A stretch of 29,333 nucleotides of DNA from positions 1-29,333 of the forward strand of contig JAFXPV010000021.1 of the NCBI GenBank assembly GCA_017527625.1, read 5' to 3'. Below are positions 23,832 to 29,333 of this stretch, in pieces. The stretch's first letter is position 1, and each line of letters begins with the position of its first letter. The position numbers and the translations under genes are program-made. The notes under the pieces were generated by a model. That model was not told the DNA's origin and did no database searches. It saw only the letters and a program-made list of their open reading frames with translations. Source of the stretch: Bacteroidales bacterium (GTDB taxonomy: Bacteria; Bacteroidota; Bacteroidia; Bacteroidales; UBA932).

Positions 23832-24905
23832 ATGGCACAATTCAACATCGGCGGAATTCAGCAGGTCGGAGTGGGTTGCGAGAATTTCTATGAGAGCTGG
23901 CAATGGTACATCGACCATTTTGGAGCTAATATCCGTATTCTTGAAGACGACACAGTAGCAGAAAGGATGCTGCCCTACACAGGTGGCCAGGCGCAGAAGA
24001 GACACGCCTGCATCGCCGTCAACCTCCAGGGAGGCAGCGGTTTTGAAATCTGGCAATACTCCCAGCGCAAGCCCTGTCCTGCTTCTTTCGACATATCGGC
24101 CGGAGACACCGGCATCTTCGCTGCCAAGATCCGCAGCAACAACGTAGCGGCTTTCCACCGCGAACTCAGCGCCCAGAACGTTACCGTAGGTCCGCTGTCA
24201 AAGACTCCCGACGGACGTCCCACATTCTGGATCAAAGACCCCTGGGGCAACTACTTCCAGGTTGCTTCCGGCAGTGACATATTCATCGACCAGGGACGCA
24301 ACAACGGCGGCGTGTGCGGAGCCGTGATCGGCGTGACCAATATGCACGACGCCATCAACTTCTATTCAGAGGTTCTCGGCTACGAGAGGATGGTGTTCAA
24401 CGAGGAAGGCAGCTTCAGCGACTGGAGCATCCTTCCCGGCAGCGAAGGCCGCTTCCGCAGAGTGCTTCTCGCCCCTATGAAAACTCCTAAGGGCGCTTTC
24501 AGCCAGCTGTTCGGAAAGAGCTACATCGAGCTCGTGCAGCCGCTCGACCGCACTCCCCGCAAGATATACGAAGGACGCTACTGGGGCGACCCGGGATTCA
24601 TCCAGGTCTGCTTCGACGTCACCAATATGAGGGCCCTCGGCGAATTCTGCGCCCAGAAGGGCTTCCCTTTCACCGTGGACAGCTGTCCCAACGACGAACG
24701 CTTCGATATGGGCGAGGCTTCGGGCCACTTCACCTACATAGAAGACCCGGACGGCACCCTGATCGAATTCGTGGAAACACAGAAGATACCCGTGCTCAAG
24801 AAGCTCGGAATATATATTGATATGACTAAACGCGACCCTCTGAAGCCTCTGCCCAAGTTCCTCTTCAGGCTTATGGGTCTTACAAAAATCAAAACCTTAA
24901 AATAA
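23832..24905 (+). CDS. Tandem VOC-domain protein heading the sulfonolipid operon
   Basis: A 357-aa soluble protein from the ATG at 23832. Four beta-alpha-beta-beta-beta modules make two VOC (glyoxalase/dioxygenase) domains, about residues 7-150 and 160-318. Signature blocks are QQVGVGCENFYESWQWYIDHFG, split as module 1 strand and helix, then DPWGNYFQVAS, VTNMHDAINFYSEVLGY and DPDGTLIEFVE. At the usual metal-ligand positions I read Q11 and E72 (module 1), E233 (module 3), Q258 and E312 (module 4); the customary histidines are replaced by Gln. A basic C-terminal tail follows. The stop overlaps the CapB-like start (TAATG), so it is tied to capnine synthesis. Whether it is an enzyme (lyase, hydroxylase, epimerase) or a binding protein is unknown. 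Confidence 0.8.
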   Translation: MAQFNIGGIQQVGVGCENFYESWQWYIDHFGANIRILEDDTVAERMLPYTGGQAQKRHACIAVNLQGGSGFEIWQYSQRKPCPASFDISAGDTGIFAAKIRSNNVAAFHRELSAQNVTVGPLSKTPDGRPTFWIKDPWGNYFQVASGSDIFIDQGRNNGGVCGAVIGVTNMHDAINFYSEVLGYERMVFNEEGSFSDWSILPGSEGRFRRVLLAPMKTPKGAFSQLFGKSYIELVQPLDRTPRKIYEGRYWGDPGFIQVCFDVTNMRALGEFCAQKGFPFTVDSCPNDERFDMGEASGHFTYIEDPDGTLIEFVETQKIPVLKKLGIYIDMTKRDPLKPLPKFLFRLMGLTKIKTLK

Positions 24906-26176
24906 TGAAAGACATATTCGACAGGATCAAAGAATCGGCTGGCGGCCCTATCGGTCAGTACAGAGAAGTAGCTGAAGGTTATTATGCATTCCCCAAGCTG
25001 GAAGGTGAAATCGGCCCCCATATGCGCTTCAACGGTGAAGAAGTGCTCTGCTGGAGCCTCAACAACTACCTTGGTCTGGCCAATCACCCTGAAATCCGCA
25101 AGATCGACGCGGAAGCCTCTGCAAGATGGGGCCTCGCATATCCTATGGGAAGCCGTATGCTCACCGGCAACAGCGACCTCCACGAGCGTCTCGAGAGAGA
25201 GCTCGCAGAGTTCGAGCACAAGGAAGCCGCATTTGAGTTCAACTTCGGCTATCAGGGCATCGTTTCTACCATCGACTCTTTGGTAAGCCGCCACGACGTC
25301 ATCGTGTTCGACGCCGAAGCTCACGCCTGCCTTCTCGACGGCAAGCGCCTGCACAGCGGAAAATCATTCTCATACAAGCATAACGACATCGTAAGCTGCG
25401 AACAGAAGCTTAAAGTCGCAACCCAGCTGGCAGAAGAGCAGGGCGGCGGAGTGCTTCTGATCACCGAAGGCGTCTACGGAATGACCGGAGCCCTCGGCAT
25501 CCTCGACCAGATCTGCGCCCTCAAGAAGAAATACAAATTCCGCATCCTCATCGACGACGCTCACGGATTCGGAGTTATGGGCCCCACAGGCCGCGGTACC
25601 AGCGAGCATTTCGGCGTGATGGACGAAGTGGACATCTACATCGGAGCATACGCCAAGTCAATGGCCATCATCGGCGGTTTCGTAGCCAGCGAGAAGCCGG
25701 TCATCGACTTCCTGAAATACAATATGCGCTCCCAGATCTACGCCAAGTCGCTGCCTATGCCCATCGTCGAAGGCTGCCTGAAGCGTCTCGAAATCATCCG
25801 CTCGGCTGAAGGCGACGAGCTCCGCAAGAAACTCTGGACCGTCACCCGCCGCCTGCAGAAAGGTTTCCGCGATATGGGCTTCGACATCGGACCGGCCGAG
25901 GCCTGCGTCACTCCGGTACAGGTTTACGGCGGCGAATACCAGGCTATGAATATGGCTCTCGAGCTCCGTTCGAAATACCACATCTTCTGCTCGGTGGTCA
26001 TCTACCCCGTAATCCCGAAGGGTATGGTCATCTTCCGCATCATCCCGACCGCAGCCCACAGCATCGAGGACGTCGATTACACCCTCAACGCTTTCCGCGA
26101 GATCAAGGAGAACCTGGCGAAGGGTGAATACGACCATCCCGTTCCGGACCTCAAAACTCTTTTCAACAAAAAGTAA
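24905..26176 (+). CDS. capB: Cysteate C-fatty acyltransferase (alpha-oxoamine synthase)
   Basis: A 423-aa PLP fold-type I enzyme of the alpha-oxoamine synthase group (with KBL, AONS and serine palmitoyltransferase). It condenses L-cysteate with an acyl thioester to 3-ketocapnine, releasing CO2. Visible blocks are WSLNNYLGLANHPEIRK, YPMGSRMLTGN, DAEAHACLLDGKRLHSG, LLITEGVYGMTGALG, and IDDAHGFGVMG (PLP-ring Asp and His). The Schiff-base lysine is K251 in AYAKSMAIIGGF. KBL or serine palmitoyltransferase activity would be alternatives on sequence alone. The adjoining cysteate synthase and SDR genes favour the sulfonolipid role. Both ends are coupled through TAATG. Confidence 0.85.
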   Translation: MKDIFDRIKESAGGPIGQYREVAEGYYAFPKLEGEIGPHMRFNGEEVLCWSLNNYLGLANHPEIRKIDAEASARWGLAYPMGSRMLTGNSDLHERLERELAEFEHKEAAFEFNFGYQGIVSTIDSLVSRHDVIVFDAEAHACLLDGKRLHSGKSFSYKHNDIVSCEQKLKVATQLAEEQGGGVLLITEGVYGMTGALGILDQICALKKKYKFRILIDDAHGFGVMGPTGRGTSEHFGVMDEVDIYIGAYAKSMAIIGGFVASEKPVIDFLKYNMRSQIYAKSLPMPIVEGCLKRLEIIRSAEGDELRKKLWTVTRRLQKGFRDMGFDIGPAEACVTPVQVYGGEYQAMNMALELRSKYHIFCSVVIYPVIPKGMVIFRIIPTAAHSIEDVDYTLNAFREIKENLAKGEYDHPVPDLKTLFNKK

Positions 26177-27396
26177 TGAGCAGCAAGTATAAACTTATTT
26201 GCACAGCCTGCGGCGCCGACTGCGGCGACTTCGCGGACTGGTTCGCACACGACCAGAAATGCAGCTGCGGCTGCCAGAGGGCCGAAGCCGTCTACAACGC
26301 CGACTACAGCAAGCTTTTCGACGGCAAGGACCATCAGGACAGCCTCTTCCGCTATTTCGACTTCCTTCCGCTGGAAGATCCCGCCAACGTGGTTTCCTGC
26401 GGCGAAGGCGCCGAGCCCATCGAAGAATGGGGATTCCTCGAGCAGTATGCCAAGGAGATACACGGGGTGGACTGCAAGGTATATGTGGTGCGCAATGACC
26501 TCAACGGCGGCAGCGGCACGTTCAAGGACATAGCCGCAGCTCTCGGAGCGTCGATATTCAAGGAGAAGGGAGTGAGGCGTTTCTGCCTGGCCTCCACCGG
26601 CAATGCAGCCACGGCTTTCAGCCGCTACTGCGCCCTGGCCGGCGTGACTTTCGACGTCTTTATGCCTAACGACGTCTGCAAGGACACCGCCGACACCATC
26701 CGCTCCCACGGACAGGTGCTGCACATCTCGCAGGGCGGCTACGGCGCAGCCAAGAAAGAGGCCGCCGACTTCCACGTCAGCGAGAACGTGCTCATCTCCG
26801 CAGGCAACATCGACCCTATCCGCGTCGAGGCGAAGCGCACGATGGCCTTCGAGTTCATCCGCCAGATAGGCAAGATGCCAGACGTATTCTTCCAGGCTGT
26901 GGCCGGCGGCACCGGTCCCATCGCCCTCGACAAGGGAGTACGCGAGCTGCAGAAATACTACGACAAGAACATCCGTATGCCGCGCCTTATCCTCGCGCAG
27001 CAGGACACCTGCGACCCTATGGTCCGCGCCTGGGAGAAAGCTACGGCAGAACACTTCCCCAAAGGCTGGGAGAAAGACTTCCCCACTGTAATCCCCCAGA
27101 CCCGCATCTCCATCCTGTCGGCCGGCACTCCGGGAATGTACCCGGTCGTAGCCCCTATGGTCAAGGAGACCAAAGGCGGTTTCGTAAGGGTCGTGGAATC
27201 CGACCTTGCCGCACTGGCCAAGAAGATACAGCAGAAGACCGGCGTCATCTTCGGCCCTGCCTCGATGGTATGCTTCGCAGGTTTCTTCAAGGCTCTTGAG
27301 GAGAATATGATCCACAAGGGCGAAACCATCCTGCTCAACATCGGTGAAGGCAGCGAAAGGGCCCGCTGGTTTGCAAAAGAAGTGGAGGAATGCTGA
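26176..27396 (+). CDS. capA: Cysteate synthase (threonine-synthase-like PLP enzyme)
   Basis: A 406-aa PLP fold-type II protein. It should make L-cysteate from O-phospho-L-serine and sulfite, as the archaeal and capnine-pathway enzymes do. The N-terminus has a Cys-rich zinc-ribbon-like patch (CTACGADC and CSCGC, residues about 10-34). The PLP lysine is K117 in GGSGTFKDIAAA, followed by LASTGNAATAFSRYCALAG, AGNIDPIRVEAKRTMAFE and the phosphate-binding VAGGTGPIAL. These match threonine-synthase/cysteate-synthase homologues. It sits between the acyltransferase and reductase genes, coupled to both. A plain threonine synthase is the alternative but would not explain the neighbours. Confidence 0.85.
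   Translation: MSSKYKLICTACGADCGDFADWFAHDQKCSCGCQRAEAVYNADYSKLFDGKDHQDSLFRYFDFLPLEDPANVVSCGEGAEPIEEWGFLEQYAKEIHGVDCKVYVVRNDLNGGSGTFKDIAAALGASIFKEKGVRRFCLASTGNAATAFSRYCALAGVTFDVFMPNDVCKDTADTIRSHGQVLHISQGGYGAAKKEAADFHVSENVLISAGNIDPIRVEAKRTMAFEFIRQIGKMPDVFFQAVAGGTGPIALDKGVRELQKYYDKNIRMPRLILAQQDTCDPMVRAWEKATAEHFPKGWEKDFPTVIPQTRISILSAGTPGMYPVVAPMVKETKGGFVRVVESDLAALAKKIQQKTGVIFGPASMVCFAGFFKALEENMIHKGETILLNIGEGSERARWFAKEVEEC
27384..27388 (+). promoter_or_regulatory. Shine-Dalgarno deciding the start of the SDR gene
   Basis: GGAGG ends seven bases before the ATG at 27396 but only one base before the alternative ATG at 27390, so 27396 is the start. Strong Shine-Dalgarno sequences are uncommon in this order. 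Confidence 0.6.
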
Positions 27397-28196
27397 TGAA
27401 CGTATGGATTACAGGAGCCTCGTCCGGCATAGGACAGGCTACGGCATACAGTTTCGCTTCAAGGGGTCACCGCGTGATCCTCACCGCCCTCGAAGCCCCC
27501 GAGCTTTACACGACTGCTGAGGAATGCCGCAAAAAAGGCGCTCCCGACGTGAAGTGCCTCCCCTTCAACCTCCTGGACACCAAGGACATACCTACTCTAG
27601 CCGAGCAGGCTTGGAACGCCTTTGAAGGCGGCGTCGACGTGCTCTACTGCAACGCCGGCATCAGCCAGCGAACCAACGTGATGGACACCGACGAGGCGAT
27701 GATCCGCAAGATAATGGAGCTGAACTACTTCTCCCCCGTCCTGCTGGCCAAGGAAGTCCTTCCCAAGATGCTGGCCAGGGAGCCCAAGGTCGGCGTCCGC
27801 GGCCAGATAGCCGTAACCACCAGCATCAACGGACGCTTCGGCTTCCCGCTGCGCTGCGGCTACAGCTCATCCAAACACGCCCTCTACGGTTTCTTCGAGA
27901 CCCTTGCAGCCGAGTACTATGACCAGGGCATCCGCGTGACGATAGTCTGCCCGGGCCGCGTGCAGACCAACATCTCGTTCTTCGCGCTGGAGAAAGGCGG
28001 CAAGCAGCACGGCAAGCTCGATGCAGGACAGGCCTCCGGCCTGACCGCCGACAAGGCCGGCGAGAAAATCTGCAAGGCGATCCTCGCCCGCAAAAGAGAA
28101 GTGCTCGTAGGTCGCAAGGAACTGCTGATGGTCTACATAAAACGTTTCTTCCCGGGCCTTTGCGCAAAGCTCAGCAGGAAGATAGAACCTATGTAA
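27396..28196 (+). CDS. capC: Short-chain dehydrogenase, probable 3-ketocapnine reductase
   Basis: A 266-aa SDR from the ATG at 27396, which overlaps the upstream TGA by one base. The cofactor motif TGASSGIG lies at residues 6-13, NAG at 86-88, a TTSING segment supplies the catalytic Ser, and Y156-xxx-K160 is the YSSSK catalytic pair. PGRVQTNIS follows as the usual PG motif. The C-terminus (KELLMVYIKRFFPGLCAKL) is hydrophobic and basic, as in membrane-associated 3-ketosphinganine-type reductases. As the last gene of the operon it should reduce the 3-keto group of 3-ketocapnine to capnine with NAD(P)H. The N-acylating enzyme that completes the sulfonolipid is not in the window. Confidence 0.85.
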   Translation: MNVWITGASSGIGQATAYSFASRGHRVILTALEAPELYTTAEECRKKGAPDVKCLPFNLLDTKDIPTLAEQAWNAFEGGVDVLYCNAGISQRTNVMDTDEAMIRKIMELNYFSPVLLAKEVLPKMLAREPKVGVRGQIAVTTSINGRFGFPLRCGYSSSKHALYGFFETLAAEYYDQGIRVTIVCPGRVQTNISFFALEKGGKQHGKLDAGQASGLTADKAGEKICKAILARKREVLVGRKELLMVYIKRFFPGLCAKLSRKIEPM

Positions 28197-28214
28197 TCAG
28201 CGGAATAACCCAGA

Positions 28215-29333
28215 CTACTTGATCCTCGACATCAGGCGTTCTCCACAGGCGGCTGCATTGTCGAGGATTTCTTGTTCTCCTTCGACCTTGCGGCCACGCA
28301 TAACGATGCGTCCGTCGCAGATCACGGTGTCGACGCAGGAACTGTTGGCAGAATACACCAGGTTAGCCTCGAAATTGTAGTTGGGCGTAAACCAGCAATT
28401 GTTCATATCGATGAGGACGATGTCGGCCAGGCAGCCTTCCTCGATCTTGCCGGCGTTGAGCCTCAGGGCCTTGGCTGCGTTCTCCGAACCGATCTTGAGC
28501 AGGGTCGACAGCGGGGCGGCCTCGGGATTCTTGCGCCAGGCCTTCTGGAGTATCGCAGCGGTCTTGAGAGCCTCCAGCATATCGAGATTGTTGGAACTGC
28601 CGCAGCCGTCGGTTCCGAGAGTGACATTGGCTCCGGCAGCCATCAGCTCTTCCATCGGGAACTTGTAGCCGCTGGCTATCTTGAGATTGCTGTTGACGTT
28701 GTGCACCGCGGTGACGCCGTAGGCGCCCATCAGCTCGATGTCGTGAGGGCTGAGCCAGAGGCTGTGGGCGGCAATGACGCGGTCGCTCAGAATACCGAGC
28801 TGCTCGCAATATTCCACCGGCGAGCAGCCCCAGTCGCGCTGGGCATCGTTTATCTCCTGCTCAGTCTCGGACATATGGATGTGAAGCAGCAGGTCGTTCT
28901 GCTCGGCGAACATTGCGGCGAAGCGCATATTGTCCTCGCATACGGTGTACGGAGCGTGCACCGACACCGCGAACATATTTAGCGGCGAGAACGACTTCGA
29001 CTGTTCGAAGGCGCGGATCATCGCCCGGCGTTCTTTCTCGGCCTTGACCATATCGCCGTTGTCAAGCATACAATAGGAATGCACTCCGCGGATGCCCATC
29101 TCGTCGCAGACGCGGGCTGCGATGTCCACTCCCCAATACATATCGTTGTAGCAGGTCGTTCCTGTCTTGATCATCTCGAGGCAGGCAAGCTTGTTGCCCC
29201 AGTAGAGGATTTCCTCATCGAAATGGGCCTCTATCTTCCAGATGTACTGGAGCCACGGGTGCAGCTTCATATCTTCCTTGGCGCTGCGGGTCATCGTCAT
29301 CGCAGCGTGGGTGTGCATATTGATGAAGCCGGG
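28215..29333 (-). CDS. mtaD-like: Amidohydrolase, S-adenosylhomocysteine/5-methylthioadenosine deaminase type (N-terminus cut)
   Basis: The frame runs in from the right edge; about 372 residues are visible, from PGFINMHTH to LMSRIK. Metal-dependent amidohydrolase motifs are HTH at the first strand, HIHMSETEQEI, the AAHSLWLSPHDIELM zinc His, HNVNSNLKIASG and LGTDGCGSSNNLDM (catalytic Asp). This combination is typical of the MtaD/SahH-deaminase, chlorohydrolase-like group that deaminates methylthioadenosine, S-adenosylhomocysteine or adenosine. It converges with the sulfonolipid operon with an 18-base gap and no visible terminator. Only the N-terminal beta domain, roughly 50-60 residues, is missing. 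Confidence 0.88.
   Translation of the reverse strand, partial: PGFINMHTHAAMTMTRSAKEDMKLHPWLQYIWKIEAHFDEEILYWGNKLACLEMIKTGTTCYNDMYWGVDIAARVCDEMGIRGVHSYCMLDNGDMVKAEKERRAMIRAFEQSKSFSPLNMFAVSVHAPYTVCEDNMRFAAMFAEQNDLLLHIHMSETEQEINDAQRDWGCSPVEYCEQLGILSDRVIAAHSLWLSPHDIELMGAYGVTAVHNVNSNLKIASGYKFPMEELMAAGANVTLGTDGCGSSNNLDMLEALKTAAILQKAWRKNPEAAPLSTLLKIGSENAAKALRLNAGKIEEGCLADIVLIDMNNCWFTPNYNFEANLVYSANSSCVDTVICDGRIVMRGRKVEGEQEILDNAAACGERLMSRIK

Noticed and set aside
24905..26176. Annotation as glycine C-acetyltransferase (kbl) or serine palmitoyltransferase
   Set aside because: The fold is shared, but the coupled cysteate synthase and SDR genes favour cysteate as substrate; no threonine dehydrogenase gene is adjacent.
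26077..27315. 412-codon open frame antisense to the cysteate synthase gene
   Set aside because: No motif or plausible composition; mirrors the third-position G+C of the true gene.
26176..27396. Annotation as housekeeping threonine synthase
   Set aside because: The gene is embedded in the capnine operon and has the Cys-rich N-terminus seen in cysteate-synthase-like proteins; no homoserine-pathway gene is nearby.
1..29333. CRISPR arrays, tRNA/rRNA genes, insertion sequences, riboswitches
   Set aside because: No regularly spaced repeats, cloverleaf candidates, transposase motifs or terminal repeat pairs were noticed; intergenic gaps are all below 200 bases.

Overview
The window looks like a chromosomal segment of a Bacteroidota bacterium, order Bacteroidales. 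Several upstream regions carry the -7 element TAnnTTTG used by the Bacteroidota primary sigma factor, some with a TTTG -33 box. The gene content also fits: DUF4369/thioredoxin lipoprotein, GH97 glucosidase/galactosidase, DUF1080 lipoprotein and the rSAM/lipoprotein pair. A complete capnine (sulfonolipid) gene set points towards sulfonolipid producers such as Alistipes or Odoribacter relatives, but the genus is inference. No rRNA, tRNA, CRISPR array, insertion sequence or phage gene was seen.

Layout. (1) 1-1865: an accessory islet with a truncated P-loop ATPase (minus strand), then a DUF6577-like/nucleotidyltransferase fusion overlapping an unrecognised 190-aa gene. A perfect 33-bp palindrome sits on the promoter of the fusion gene. 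(2) 1978-3632, minus: a small nucleoside deoxyribosyltransferase-like protein and a DUF4369-thioredoxin lipoprotein. (3) 3801-14728, plus: an eleven-gene surface polysaccharide locus with a WecA-type initiating enzyme, Wzx flippase, Wzy-like polymerase, a GT-D-like protein, four further glycosyltransferases, two hexapeptide acetyltransferases and one acyltransferase-3. It holds no nucleotide-sugar, export or chain-length genes. (4) 14764-17606, plus: a radical SAM/SPASM enzyme, its paired small lipoprotein, and a C69-family dipeptidase. A bidirectional terminator follows. (5) 17675-23700, minus: an outer-membrane barrel gene with its own promoter, preceded by a tight five-gene run: membrane-tethered AraC regulator, GT4 lipid-type glycosyltransferase, DUF1080 lipoprotein, M15 carboxypeptidase, GH97 glycoside hydrolase. 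(6) 23832-28196, plus, divergent from region 5: a tandem-VOC protein, cysteate fatty-acyltransferase, cysteate synthase and 3-ketocapnine reductase, linked by three TAATG/TGATG junctions. (7) 28215 to the right edge, minus: an MtaD-type deaminase cut by the window end.

How the parts fit. Region 3 would build and acetylate an undecaprenyl-linked heteropolysaccharide. Region 6 would make the sulfonolipid base from phosphoserine, sulfite and acyl-CoA or acyl-ACP. The AraC/GT4 operon fires from the same 131-bp divergent promoter region, and its GT4 resembles glycolipid synthases, so the two operons may be one envelope-lipid module. The most interesting points are the tandem-VOC protein heading the sulfonolipid operon, the membrane-bound AraC operon facing it, the C69 peptidase next to the rSAM/lipoprotein pair, and the palindrome-controlled antitoxin-like/nucleotidyltransferase fusion. 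All assignments come from reading the sequence; no database search was run.
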